In this document: positions 47,212-60,700 of the stretch, in pieces
How the letters are laid out: every line of letters begins with the position of its first letter
Numbering within the stretch: position 1 is the first letter of the stretch
Assembly: GCA_030248215.1 (NCBI GenBank)
Contig: JASANG010003268.1
Coordinates: forward strand, 46,747 to 110,746
Direction of reading: 5' to 3'
Source: Enoplolaimus lenunculus
Taxonomy: Eukaryota > Nematoda > Enoplea > Enoplida > Thoracostomopsidae
Length of the DNA: 64,000 bases
Translations under genes and position numbers: made by a program
The notes under the pieces: model-generated
What the model was told of the DNA's origin: nothing
The model's database searches: none
What the model saw: only the letters and a program-made list of their open reading frames with translations

Positions 47212-48026
47212 TATACTTTGTAAAACTCGCAAAAAAATCAAACTTTAAGATTAAAATAGTAATTTTAGTAATTTTCACAAAAAAACATTAATAGCAAAAT
47301 TCAGTTTTGATTTGTTGTTTTTATATTTGACATTTTTGCTCAAAATTTTCTAGAAATATTTTGACGAGAAATTCGAATTGTGAACTCTTCAGTTGAACAA
47401 TTGGATTTACAAACTATTTTTCAACACAGCAACAAGCATTAGACAAGTGAAATATTAGAACTCAACATACGCCACGTAATTGAAACAAATACCTTCTATC
47501 GGATTTCCACCGTCGCTGGGCGGAGTCCATTTTAGTCCGACGGACGTTGGCGAATAACTGGTCAATTTTAGGACACCGGACACCTGGGCGATCCTAAAAT
47601 ACAAAGTCAACAAATAATTATAAAATATGAATAATCAATGAAAGAGATTGTTTGTTCAATTATCAGTTTGTCTACCAATCTTGCCATATTTACTCAAAAC
47701 TTGTTGCGAGCATCAGCAATTGTGGTTCATAACCATTTCGTAGGTTGAACCATACATAATAATTGTTAGGTTCATAGGCGGATCTAGAAATTTCGGGACG
47801 TCTGGCAAATGCTATGAAACGCAATTTTTATTGTATGCAATATATGGCTATTGACAGCGAATAATTGTGAGAATATCTTATAATTTTATTACCAAAAAAA
47901 TTTTCTGAGGGGGAAATAATAAATTTTGTAATTTATTATTTTATCACAAATAAATTTCCGAGAGGAAAAATTATAAGACACAAAGGACCTTACCATTTTA
48001 TCACAAACATTACGAATTACAGCTGT

Positions 48027-48751
48027 GGTTAATTTATCCAACGCTACACACAGGCTCTTAGCCAGCTAACCCTGCTGGAGGGGCTAAATTCTTCCAAGAG
48101 ATGCATTCAGGGTTTTTAATGACGTACAAATAAGATTGAAAATTTTCCGGGGGGGACAAAAATTTCCCCGCTGGGCTCAGCCCCCCCCCCCTTTGCTACG
48201 GGCCCGGTCACACAGATTGTACCAAGTAGCATACATTTATAAAAGCGATATCATACGCTATTGCCAGAAACTAACCGAATTTATTCTTCGCAATCACCGG
48301 AGCACCAACCAGCGGCTCACTGACCCCAATAGAATTGGTTGCGCGAATACGGAAAACATACTATTGGCCTTCTTTCACAATTTTTACGAGCTGCGAAGTA
48401 CCCGGAACATAGTCGGCAACTTTAACGAACCGGTTCGTGCCGAGTTCAGCAACTTCGATTTGATATCCTGAAATTGCGAATTTTAATTAAATTTAAATGG
48501 ATAACAAAATAAAGTGGATTATGCATTTTCTATCCTGGTTTCCAAAGGGATAAAGATGGCTGGAGTGTCATATTTTCTGGCACGGGGTTCCACAATAACA
48601 GGTGTTTTCTTACTAGCATCAGTGCAGGATGTACCTACTGCTGTATATAAAAATGAAATTAACTTGAAAACAAAGCGTCTAACTTTTCGCTCGCTTCACT
48701 CATCAAGTTGTGTTCAATTGATGCTCTTGCAGTGGACGCTTTAACAGCTGT
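48027..48751. other. Spacer between copies 2 and 3, bounded by ACAGCTGT octamers
   Basis: The octamers lie at 48019-48026 and 48744-48751. The spacer is the complement of 32334-33067 and occurs once between copies 2 and 3. It holds the FN3-12 second exon on the minus strand (48276-48467). To the right of the second octamer the sequence restarts as copy 3, in forward orientation, from the equivalent of 33067. Confidence 0.85.
48276..48467 (-). pseudogene. Inverted copy of the FN3-12 second exon with a stop codon
   Basis: Same length (192 bp) and splice sites as 32619-32810, reading GYQIEVAELGTNRFVKVADY. Then QLVKIVKEGQ replaces HTVEDLKEGQ, and a TAG stands where the + strand copy has TCG (Ser). 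The cluster of changes around 48375-48395 is denser than elsewhere. Confidence 0.8.
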
Positions 48752-49560
48752 AATTCGTAATGTTTGTGATAAAATGGTAAGGTCCTTTGTGTCTTATAAT
48801 TTTTCCTCTCGGAAATTTATTTGTGATAAAATAATAAATTCCGGAATTTACTATTTCCCCCCCTCAGAAAATTTTTTGGTAATAAAATTATAAGATGCCT
48901 TCCTCACAATTATTCGCTGTCAATAGCCATATATTGCATACAATAAAAATTGCGTTTCATAGCATTTGCCAGACGTCCGAAATTTCTAGATCCGCCTATG
49001 AACCTAACAATTTATTATGTATGGTTCAACCTACAAAAATGATTATGAACCACAATTGCTGATGCTCGCAACAAGTTTCGGTGAATATGGCAAGATTGGT
49101 AAAATGATAATTGAACAAACAATCTCTTCATTGATTATTCATATTTATAATTATTTGTTGACTTTGTATTTCAGATACACCAGGTGCTCCGGGTGCTCCT
49201 GAAGTGACCAGTTATTCGCCAACGTCCGTCGGACTAAAATGGACTCCGCCAAAAGACGACGGTGGAAATCCAATCAAAGGTATTTGTTTCAATTACGTGG
49301 CGTATGTTAAATTCTAATATTTCACTTGTCTAATGCTTGTTGCTGTGTTGAAAATGGTTGTGATGCCAATTGTTCAACTGAAGAGTTCACAATTCGAATT
49401 TCTCGTCAAAATATTTCTAGAAAATTTTGAGCAAAAATGTCAAATATAAAAACAACAAATCAAAACTGAATTTTGCTATTAATGTTTTTTTGTGAAAATT
49501 ACTAAAATTACTATTTTAATCTTAAAGTTTGATTTTTTTGCGAGTTTTACAAAGTATACA

Positions 49561-49811
49561 CACTGTAAATTCCAATTAATTGATTAATCAACTTTGACAG
49601 AGAATTAGCTATTTCGGGGTGGTTCTGAGTTAATAACAGTAAATGTGAATTACATTTAGCTGATTTAATTTCGCGTGAGTTGATCAATTTAATTTAGAAT
49701 GAGTTCATTCAATTCACAATCCTGAGTTCTGAAAGACCTGATTTAGAACTCAGACTGTTGAGTGCATTAAACTCATTCTGAGTTAAAATCAATTCACTGG
49801 AATTTACAGTG
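49561..49811. mobile_element. Family D MITE in copy 3
   Basis: CACTGTAAATTCCAATTAAT to TCACTGGAATTTACAGTG; matches 33882-34134 and the complement of 46959-47211. Confidence 0.7.
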
Positions 49812-50551
49812 GACCTACGAGCCTTTGTAGAACTTAGTGGGCTGAGGTATGAGCTCATTCGTACGTGTAGGCTTTGGCTTAGGCTTAAACTTATGAATAT
49901 GGTTAGACTACTGTCGCAAACCTGTTCTATACATTGGCCGTTCTCCGTATACAGCGTTAAACGTTGGTACACCATATTAACAATACAGACCATCATGATT
50001 AGCTGGACGCATATCCACCACACATTACCTTGTGCCCATTTAGGCTCAACTTTCTACCGAACGCCTTTATTACCGACACAGCTGTAATAGTAAATTATAA
50101 GGTTTCGAAGGTTTTTTTAATATTTCAGGCTTATGATGGCATATATTTTGTTTTCAGGTTATATCATTGAAAAATTCGAGAAAAAGGGCGGTGGTACATG
50201 GTCACCGGTGAATTCGTATCCAATTCCTGGCACGGAACATACGATCCCTGGTCTGAGCGAAGGTGAAACGTACCAGTTTAGAATTCGGGCTGTCAACGAC
50301 GCAGGACCTGGCGATGCCAGTCGTCCTTGTGAACCGGTGACTTGCAAGCATTTTGTCAGTAAGTTGACATTTATTGATTCAGTAACATTAATTACATTTG
50401 CGTTTCTGAAATCTTACTTAAGTATTGAATTATGTTTGATGTAGGCTGAGGTTTAAATTTCTGTTTTGTATTCTTTTTCTAGTTATTTTCGAGTTCTTCT
50501 ATTTGTAACACATCAAACCGCCCTCGGAAATTTCATATCTGATTGTAACAC

Positions 50552-51476
50552 CCGTCCCACAGTTTATTGACCACCGTCCCAATAACGCCCATTGAAAATC
50601 GCCAAACAGGTTCATCCCCGTCCACCGTTTATAAATCATGACCCCGTCCCGTTTTCAGCTCGCCCAGGCGCTCGTCCACAATTTAGTTGACCGTCCACAG
50701 TTTAGTGCATCGTCCCACATTTCAGCGCGTTGACCCGTCCCACAGTTTAGTGACCCCGTCCCACAGTTTATTCACCCCGTCCCACAGTTTAGTGATTCGT
50801 CCCACAGTTCAGTGACCCCGTCCCACAGTTTAGTGACCCCGTCGCACAGGTTATTGACCCCGTCCCACAGTTGATTGACCCCGTCCCACAGTTTTTTGAC
50901 CCCGTCCCACAGTTTAGTGATCCGTCCCACAGTTCAGTGACCCCGTCCCACAGTTTAGTGACCCCGTCCCACAGTTTATTGACCGCGTCCCACAGTTTAT
51001 TGAACCCGTCCCACAGTTTATTGACCCCGTCCCACAGTTTAGTGATCCGTCCCACAGTTCAGCGACCCCGTCCCACAGTTTATCGACCCCGTCCCACAGT
51101 TTATTGACCCCGTCCCACTCAGTTTATTGACCCCGTCCCACAGTTTATTGACCCCGTTCCCACAGTTGCATTGACCCCGTCCGACAGTTTATTTACCTCG
51201 TTCCCACAACGTCCATCCAACCGCTCCCATTTCATCGACCCTGTTCACAGTTTAATTATCCCGTCCACAGTTCAGCGACCCCGTCCCACAGTTTATTGAC
51301 CCTGTTTCCCCCACAGTTCGATCAACCCTGTCTGACAGTCCCGCTACTGCGTGGTGCTGGAGTTTAGTGTAGCTGCTCCCACAGTTCAGTGACCCCTGTT
51401 CCGTAGTTTATTGACCCCGTCCCACAGTTTAGTGATCCGTCCCACAGTTCAGTGACCCCGTCCCACAGTTTATTGC
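50552..51476. repeat. 21-bp minisatellite, copy 3
   Basis: CCCGTCCCACAGTTTATTGA units. It is regular in 50730-51170, with non-repeat insertions and gaps around 50580-50720 and 51180-51390. Unit number and order differ from the other three copies. Confidence 0.9.
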
Positions 51477-54400
51477 TACGCCACTGCTCATGGTCAATAT
51501 TCAATTCACCGATGAAAATAACAATTAATTCATCGGCAACTTAGAGATGGTTAGTTGTAAACGAGTTTCAGTTTAAAATTTTTTATTTTAGCACCGCCGG
51601 GCCCTCCGGATCAGCCACGCGTCGGTAAAGTCAACTTGCAGTTCTGCCCGAATTGATGGAACAAAACCGTTCGATACTGGTGGTGTTGATGAATCTGGAT
51701 AGTCGAAAAGCGGCCGTTATCCGGTGGCGATTGGACTCAATGCTCGCCAACAAAAGGATTAAAGGTACAATAATAACGCGGCATGAGTTATACACCTTGT
51801 GGACCATGTAAAGATTACAGGCGGAACGTCTGCGGTACTGCATTAGAACAATGTTAAGCTTTAAACCAATTTTTGCTTAGACTTATGTTTAGGTATAAGT
51901 CTATTCTTACTCCAAGACGTATCATAAATTTATTATTCATTTTATTATTTTTCAGGCCCCACTTTATGTGGTGCTCATTTGGCTGAAGGCTAAACGTTTA
52001 AGTTTTCCAAAAATAGATTTATATGATTGCTGTCCTGGTGTTTCTTCTCGACCGTCTGATTTCGTCCTCATCGAAGACGCTTGAGGTAAAGTCAACTGAC
52101 CGTAACAGGGAATATAAATTTAAATTTTTACAGGCGCTTTGGCTGGAACAAGTAATTCAGGTGGCGTCTAACATATTCATGCGTGTAACTTCTTACAACT
52201 GCAACTTTTTTACAAGTGCAATTTTTCGGCAACGGTATGTTGATGGCAATTGCAATCTTCTGAAATTATTGCATTTTTGGCAATTGCAAACGTTCTGTAA
52301 CAAAAACTGTTTGAAACTGCAACTTTTTCTACTTGCAATTTTTGTGAACCTACAAATTTTCATAGACTTTTACACCATTAAAATTCGTCTATTTGACTGA
52401 CAGCCTGTTTACGACGTGGTGATAGAGATGTATTTCACGAATACACAGTTTCAAATTTGTTGTACGAGTATTAATTGTATTATTTTTATTTGTTTAGATC
52501 GACCCTACATCGATATGTCAGCGATCAAAGATATCACCGTCAAAGCGGGTGAAGACTTTGAAGTCCGTGTTCCGTTTACTGGAAATCCGCGACCTTCAGC
52601 TCGGATTTGAGAATGGAACGTCGGATATTTTTCCTGATGATCGATAAACAATCAGTTAAGGTTAGTGATTTTTCATACTACTTTGTCTGTTTGCCAACCC
52701 CTAAAGGGTGGCGCAGTACTTCTCGTACGGTGCCCGTACTGCGCTTTCCATCGCAGTCCGTCAGCCGTACGGCGCGATGCGTCAGCGTCCGTCACGACAC
52801 TGCATCCTCACTGAGTTATGCGGGGTTCACGTTATAACCAGGGCAGCCTGGGAACACGTCTTGTCCCTATTAAGACTTATCTGGGTCACATTTTGTCTGC
52901 TTATAGACCCTGTGTCGTCTTCAAAAAATTGTATTTGTCTGCTATTAACATGTGTGGGTCACCTTTTCTTCTTCAATATAGTAAACGGATATTCGTGGTA
53001 TTGTCTGCGAATATCATATATATTTTCAAATGTCTACATGCTTGAGGTAACATACCCAAATTGTTCCTGTTGAATATCGTATGATACTAGAATTTGAAGT
53101 TTAAAAGTTACACTGTCCCGCTGAATATCATGTGATATTCGTTGAAATTTTGGAATCCAACAGTGTCACGTGATATACCGTACCCTTGTACACGATTTCT
53201 CGTTTGATAGCGGTGGTTTGTCAGCTAATGTTATATCATATTCAGACTTTTATTCTGCTTACCCGATATAAGAGCCCGAATTTTAACGTTGACGTCGAAT
53301 CAACATGGGACAAACCGTGTCCCGCCTGCCCCGGTTATAACTGAACCCCGCATTAGTCAATTTGCCGTACGATATCGTACAGTGACGGACGGTGACCGGT
53401 AACGAATGTCCAAACGGCGCCAGACGTCATAAAAAGGCCTATAAATTGCCACCCGTATGACGTCATCTCGCTTTCAGTTCAAAGTCTTGTAACAAATTTA
53501 AAACAATGAACTGTTAATTATGGGGGTTTCTAGAAATCTTGCTTTAGTATTTGCTTTAGCTATGTTCAAGTAATTATTTTAGTCAATGACTTAATTAAAT
53601 ACTTAACTTTTCGAACACAACAGGTAAACGCCAAATGTGAGCCATTGTCATTACAAAAAAAGTAACCGTTATGCTTCATATTAAGCAGGACGACGAGTTT
53701 ACAATTTCAGCTAAACTAACGTTAGCGTACCCTTACGGCGAATTTCTAATTTATTAGATTTAGTCAGCAACTTAAGTATTTATTTAACTAAAGTAATCTT
53801 TTAAAAACGATAAAATGGCGAAGTAAATTACTTAGCACGGATTTAAGCACCAAATTACCCTCTAAGTAGGGTTTCAGAAATCCAGCCATACTGTCTTTGA
53901 TCGTTTTGGAAATCTGTTTTCGGCTAAAAATTTCTGGTTTTAGAGCTGCTTTTTCCAGCGGAAGCGTTATCAAAAATTCTGACAGGGGGTGTGACAGGGA
54001 TGGTCCACCCTCTCAAAGTCGAAAATTACATCAGCACTTTTATCAGGAACCGGATCTAGATTTGTGTTATTGTTAATCATAAATGTATATTTTCAAGGCT
54101 GAAATCCAGGTGTTGCAATTTTGACCAGTCAAAAAGGAATCGATACGCCGGCAACGCTGGGTTCCATATCGTAGTGACCCTTTCGCCAATGGGTTTGGTC
54201 AAGATTCAGGTTAAATTTGAACGTTTAAATGTTTTGGGTACGTTTCGACCTCACAAAGGGGCGTAGAAAAAAAGGCCCAGGGTGTCAAACCTCCTTTGGG
54301 ATTTTTGTACTCGGGTTTTGAGACGGTCTCAGTTCCGTACATAGGAACCCCTTTGAATAAACCCGTCTCCGTTTTTTCTTTTCAAACACCTGATTAACGC

Positions 54401-54959
54401 CCATACACACAAAATATCGAGTTCTTTTTTTGTTAAACTGTTTAAAACATGAAATTATGGCAAACTTTGTCTGAAAATTTTTTTTTCAAAATACTAAATC
54501 TATCCAAGACACTTGACGAGTGTCAAAATAATTTGAGAAAAAAATACAAAACAAAAAGTGCTAACTTTAGTTATGTTTTGTGATTTGATTTTAGACCGTC
54601 CTGGACCACCACAAGGCCCCATTGAAGCGACAGATATCGGAGCCGAAGAAATGACTCTGCATTGGAATCCTCCCAAAGACAACGGCGGTTCACCGATCAC
54701 AAATTATATTCTCGAGAAGAAAGATGGGCCGAACGGAGATTGGGTTAAGGTAACAAATATGCCTTGGGGGGGGCTGTGAGAAATTTAGGCAAACTAATAT
54801 TTTAATGTTCTGTTATTTAACCTACTTTCGAAATTTTTCAACAGAAGTTCAATAAATGTGAGTTACAATACACTGGATATGCTTGTTTCAAATTTTCAAA
54901 TTAATTTACAAGGCTTTGATATATTGCCGCCTTGTTGAAATGTAAATATTGTTTGACAG

Positions 54960-55150
54960 CATGGCCCATGTTACTTTAAGGGGCGTCCAGGTTTCTGGTA
55001 GGTCTATAAAAGAGTGGGTTTAGATTCTAGATTACATTTTTTGGCATAGGCTTAGGCTTCAGAACGCATTTTCCCAACGCTTACCCTTAGGCTTAGGCTC
55101 AGGAATACGCTGTAATGTTTACGCCGTCGTTAAAGTAATATTAGCCAACA
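54960..55150. mobile_element. Family B MITE in copy 3
   Basis: GGCCCATGTTACTTTAAGGG, AGATTCTAGATTACATTTTT, TTAGG-rich core, and AACGCTGTAATG near the right end; same insertion as in copies 1, 2 and 4. Confidence 0.7.
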
Positions 55151-55264
55151 GCAATATATAATAACTTTATTAATTATTAGTTTTTAACTTATTTTAACGC
55201 TGAAGCTTAGATTTAGCCTTGAGAGGATCGGATCTTGCTAAAGTTACCTTCTAAGAAAGTAATC

Positions 55265-55540
55265 CGGAAGGCGACGGACGTCTCGAGACGGTGGCGGACG
55301 GCTACGGACGGTGTACGAACGTCTCAGGAACGTGACGGACAGCTTACGGACGGTGTACGGACGTCTCGGGACGGTGACGGGCGGCTACGGACGATATACG
55401 GACGTCGCGGGCGGTGACGGACGGCTACGGACGGGGTACGGACGTCTCGGGACAGTGGTGGACGGCTACGGACAGTGTACGGACGTCTGGTCCGTCCGTC
55501 ACCGCCCGGAGACGTCCGTACACGGTAGAAGGTGAAGAAC
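55265..55540. repeat. CpG-rich minisatellite, copy 3
   Basis: GGACGGCTACGGACGG and TGTACGGACGTCTCGGGACG units, about seven; matches 39466-39735 and the complement of 41330-41580. Confidence 0.85.
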
Positions 55541-56074
55541 GTCTCTGGACGCAGTCGCAAACCGCCAGACGGCTAACACAGCGCAGGGTTCGGTCAGTAA
55601 GTGTAACATCACCCTAACAGTCATTTGTGATACAGTAAAATTATATCAGGATTAATTTGATTTCAGGTAAGCAGCGCAATCCGAGGCATCGACGCTCGCG
55701 TCCGCAACTTGAAAGAAGGTCACTCGTACGAATTCCGGATTTGTGCCGAAAATCAATACGGCGTCGCGAAGCCGCTCGAAAATACTGGAACCGATCGTGG
55801 CCAAAAATCCCATTTGGTATGTTGTTGTTTTTGTTGTTGTTGTTATTATTGTTGTTGTTTATAATTTATTTATTTATTCGCTCATTTCTTATCTGTAAAA
55901 TAATACACAATGCGCAGTGTTTACCGACATTACGCAACTTCCACAATAACATGCGTACCACCAGATGACTTTTGAAAAAGAGATAGTGTCATAGACACTG
56001 AAGCTAAGAACGAAACTATTTGAACAGATAAATTATCCAGTAGGAATTATTGTCAGGGATGATTGGACCATTTG

Positions 56075-56598
56075 TATTCGGACTTATATTCGGAACTTTG
56101 TTTCGAGCAAAGTTATAGTCCAGCAGTGAGCTTAACGGGCCAAAGATGAGAAATTTCAGAAGGTTCATGGTTTGATTTTACCTGACTTTACAAGCGAGGT
56201 TGAAAATTTTTTTGAGAAATTAAAAAAATATTTTCAAAGCGTATACGTCGAGTTAAAGGTTTGTTTCGAAACGGAAATCTTTTTATGTGAACGGGCCCAT
56301 GTAAAGATCGGGGGCACAACGTTTTTCCGTCGGACAAGAATAGAATAAGCTTAAGCTTTACACTATTGCTTCGCTTAGGCTCTCATTCTTACGCTTAGGA
56401 CTAGGCTTAGACTTAGGCTTAGGCTTAGGAATAAGCTTATAATACTGTTCCGCCCTGTTCTTTATATTGGAATCGAAACGGAAATCTTTTTCTGTGAAAG
56501 TATATTTACGACTTGGTCATAGGTCACACCCGTTAATATACAATGCCTACATTTATTTCCAGAAACACAACAATAGTAGGAATATAATGCACGTTAAC
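56075..56598. other. Loop between copies 3 and 4 (inverse of the 40256-40774 loop)
   Basis: Runs from GTATTCGGACTTATATTCGG to CACGTTAAC, the reverse complement of the first loop. It includes the family A MITE at 56295-56470. Confidence 0.82.
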
Positions 56599-57544
56599 AA
56601 ATGGTCTATTGACTGTACAATAGCTCCTTACCTGAATAATTTATATTGTTGAATAGTTTCGTTTTTAGCTTCAGTATATGACACTATCTTCTAAAACAGT
56701 ATGATACGTCCATGTTATTGTGGAAGTTAAGTAATGTCACTAAATTCATTACGCTCTGCATTTTATAGCGGCAATATAAGAAATAAACGAAAAATAAATA
56801 AATTATAAACAACAACAATAATAACAACAACAACAAAAACAACAACATACCAAATGGATTTTTGGCCACGATCAGTTCCCAATATATCAAGTGATACTCT
56901 AACACCATATATAAATTTCGGGCACCAAATTACTAGGAATTGGTACTATTCGTTCTTCTTTCAAGTTGCGGACGCAAGCATCAATGCCTAAAATTGCGCT
57001 GCTTTACCTGAAATCAAATTGCGAATTTCTGGTACCATTTTACCTGTCTGCGCCAATAACTGTCACGGGTCCCTATAGCACCTCTCATACCAACCAGCAC
57101 CGTGTTATACATTGCAGCAGTTTGCAACTGCGTTAAGCCACATTACTTCACCTTCTACCGTGTACGGACATACTCAGGACAGTAACAAACAGGATACAAG
57201 ACGTCCGTACGCCGTCCGTAGCCATCCGCCGCCGTACCAAGAACATCCGTACGACATAAATGGTACATCCATCACAAACCAAGACATCCATCTGTGGATT
57301 TCATAGCCCCACATCACCGTCCCCAGACATCCGTACGCCGTCCCGTAAGCTGTCCGTCGCGTTTCTGCGACGTTCGCCCCCCGTCCATGGCACGTGCGCC
57401 ACCGTCTCCTGACATACCGTCGCCTTGCGAATTTATTCATAGAAGGTGTAATTTTGGCGAGGTGCAATTTCTAAGGCTAAATCTAACCTTCATCTCTAAA
57501 ATCAACTAAAGTCTAAGACTAATAAGCTTACTATATATTGCTGT

Positions 57545-57735
57545 TGGGCCAATATCTACTTTTAACGGGCGTAACAGTACAGCGTATCCCTAAGCCTAAG
57601 CCTAAGGGTAAGCGTTGTAAAAATGCGTTCCTAAGCCTAAGCCTATGCCAAAAAATGTAATCTAGAATCTTAACGCACTCTTTTATAGACCTACCAGAAA
57701 CCTGAACGCCCCTTAAAGTAACATGGGCCATGCCG
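57545..57735. mobile_element. Family B MITE in copy 4
   Basis: GGGCCAATATCTACTTTTAA to CCCTTAAAGTAACATGGGCC with CCTAAG core; the same insertion as 41693-41880. Confidence 0.7.
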
Positions 57736-60700
57736 TCGAACAATATTTACATTTCAACAAGGCGGCAATATATCCAAAGCCTTTTAAATTGATTTGAAAA
57801 TTTGAAAACTTACATATCCAGTGTATCTGTAACTCACATTTATTGAACTATCTGTTGAAAAAGTTAGAAACTAGTTTAAATAACAGAACATTGAAAATAT
57901 CTAGTTTACCTAAATTTCACACTGCTCTCTCTCCAAAGGCATATTTGTCAGCCTTAACCGAATTCAGTTTGCCCCATCTTTCTCCTCGAGAATACAATTT
58001 GTGATCGGTGAACCGCCGTTGTCTTCGGGAGGATTCCAATCCAGAGTCATTTCTTCGGCTCCGATTGTCGCTTCAATGGGGCCTTGTGGTGGTCCAGGAC
58101 GATCTAAAATCATATCACAATACATAACTAAAGCTAGCACTTTTGTTTTCTATTTTTTTCTCAAATTATTTTGACACTCGTCAAGTGTCTTGGATAGATT
58201 TAGTGTTTTTGAAAAAAAATTTCAGCAAAGTTTGCCATAATTTCATGTTTCAAACAGTTTAACAAAAAAAGAACTCATATTTTGTGTGTATGGGCGTTAG
58301 TCCAGGGTTTTGAAAGGAAACGGAGACGGGTTTATTCAAAAGGGTTCCTATGTACGGAACTAAGACCGTTCAAAACCAAGACAAAATTCCCAAAGGAGGT
58401 TTGACACCTGGGCCTTTTTGTCTACGTCCCTTTTGTGAGAGTCAAAACGTACCCAGAAACATTAACGTTAAATTTAGCTGAATCTTGACCAAACCGATTG
58501 CGAAGGGTCACTCGGATATGGACCAGGGTGGCCGCGGATCGATTTTTTGACGGTCAGAATCGCAACACCTGGTTCAACCTGAAAATATACATTTATGATT
58601 AACAATAACACAAATTTAGATCCGCATCCTGATAAAAGTGCTGATCTAATTTTCGACTTAAAGAGGGTGGACCATCCCTGTTACCCTCCCGTCAGAATTT
58701 TTGATAACGCTTCCGCTGGAAAAAGCAGCTCTAAACCAAAAGTTTTAGCCAAAAACAGATTTTCAAAACGATCAAAGACAGTATGGCTGGATTTCTGAAA
58801 CCCTACTTAAGGTTAATTTGGTGCTTTAATCCGTGCTAAGTAATTTAATTCGCCATTTTATCGTTTTAGAGATTACTTAAGTTAAGCAATCGATTACTTA
58901 AGTTGCTGACTAAATCTAATAGATTAGAAATTAACCGTACGGGTACGCTAACGTTAGTCTAGCTGAAATTGTAAATTCGTGGTGCCGTTCTTAATATGAA
59001 GCATAACGGTTACTTTTTTTGTAATGACAATGGCTTCACTATTTGGCGTTTACCTGTTGTGTTCGAAAAGTTAAGTATTTAATTAAGTCATTGACTAAAA
59101 TAATTACTTGAACATAGCTTAAGTAAAAAAGATACTAAAGCAAGATTTCAAAACCCCTATAATTAACAGTCCATTATTTTTAAATTTGTTACAAGGCTTT
59201 GAACTGAAAGCGAGATGACGTACGATACATTGCTGGCGTTTATTACTTTTGATGACGTCTGGCGCCGTTCGACATCCGTTCGACACCGTCCGTCACTGTA
59301 CGATATAGTACGCAAATTACTAATGCGGGGTTCAGTTAGTTCACGGGCAGCGGGGACACGGTTTCTCCCCATGTTGATTCGACGTCAACGTTAAAATTCG
59401 GGCTCTTATATCGGGTCAGCAGACAAAACTCAAGAATATCATATAACAGTAGCTTACAAACAACCGCTATCAAACGATAAATGTGTACAAGGGTACGGTA
59501 TATCACGTGACACTGTTGGGTCCAAAATTTCAACGAATATCACAGATGATATTCAGCGGGACACTGTAACTTTTAAACTTCAAATTCTAGTATCATACGA
59601 TATTCAACAGGACAATTTGGGTATGTTACCTCAAGTATGGAGACAACATATTGAAAATATATGATATTCGCAGACAATACCACGATATCATTTACTATAT
59701 TGAAGAACAAAAGGTGACCCACACATGTTAATAGCAGACAAATACGAATTTTTAAAGACGACACAGGGTCTATAAGCAGACAAAATGTGACCCAAATAAT
59801 CTAATAGGACAAAACATGTCCCAAGCTTCCCTGGTTATAACGTGAACCCCGCATAACGCATGAGATGCCGTGTCGTGACGGACGCTGACGCATCGCGCCG
59901 TACGGCTGACGGACTGCGATGGAAAGCGCCGTACGGGCGCCTTACGACAAGTACTGCGCCACCCTTAGGGGTTGGCAAACAGACAAAGTAGTATGAAAAA
60001 TCACTAACCTTAACTGATATATATCGATCATCAGGAAAATATCCGACGTTCCATTCTCAAATCCAGCTGAAGGTCGCGGATTTCCAGTAAACGGAACACG
60101 GACTTCAAAGTCTTGACCGCTTTGACGGTGATATCTTTGATCGCTGACATATCGATGTAGGGTCGATCTGAACAAATAAAAATAATACAATTAATACATC
60201 GTACAACAAATTTGAAACTGTGTATTCGTGAAATACATCTCTATCGCCACGTGGTCGCAAACAGGCTGTCAGTGGGATGGAGACGATTTTTAATGGTGTA
60301 AAAGTCTACTGAAAATTTGTAGGTTCACAAAAATTGCTAGTCGCAAGAGTTGCAGTTTCAAACAGTTTTTGTTACCACAACATTTGCAATTGCAAAGAAT
60401 GCGAAATAATTTCAAAAAATTCCAATTGCCATAAACATGCATTGTGCCAAAAAATTGCACTTGTTGAAAAAGTTGCAGTTGCTAATAAGTTACACGCATG
60501 AATATGTCAAGATTTCACCTGAATTACTGTTTCCAGCAAAAATTTCTAAGTCAAAATTCAAATTCTGTTCCTGTTCCGGTAAGTTGACTCTACCTGGAGC
60601 GTCTTCATATAAGGAAACAAAATCAAGAGAACAGTCGAGAAGATTCGCCAGGAGCAGCAGACCTGACTACGATGATTCGAAAGTTCAAACATTTCAGCCT

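Larger units (their letters stand above)
40775..48026. repeat. Copy 2 (-) of the four-fold inverted block
   Basis: Reverse complement of 33067-40255, with the exons on the minus strand. It continues past the block to 48751, which equals the complement of 32334-33067. This is the cleanest copy between 41.0 and 46.6 kb. Confidence 0.9.
49175..55816 (+). pseudogene. Twitchin exons of copy 3, partly intact
   Basis: Intact: 49175-49279 (FN3-13a), 50158-50358 (FN3-13b; GYIIEKFEKKGGGTWSPVNS) and 54595-54749 (FN3-15a; DRPGPPQGPIEATDIGAEEM). Damaged by indels or stops: 51592-51764 and 51956-52085 (FN3-14), 52498-52660 and about 54098-54237 (Ig-7), and 55667-55816 (FN3-15b, small indels near KPLEN). 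The same splice sites are used as in copies 1 and 2. If the gene truly runs through this copy, the damaged exons would end the frame, so an intact transcript cannot be assembled from this copy alone. Confidence 0.75.
48744..56074. repeat. Copy 3 (+) of the four-fold inverted block
   Basis: Starts at the octamer in forward orientation and follows copy 1, but small differences agree with copy 2, for example GAACAGATAAATTAT...CAGTAGGAATTATTG near 56024-56050. It is clean from 48.75 to about 50.5 kb and around 54.4-55.1 kb, and damaged in between. Confidence 0.9.
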
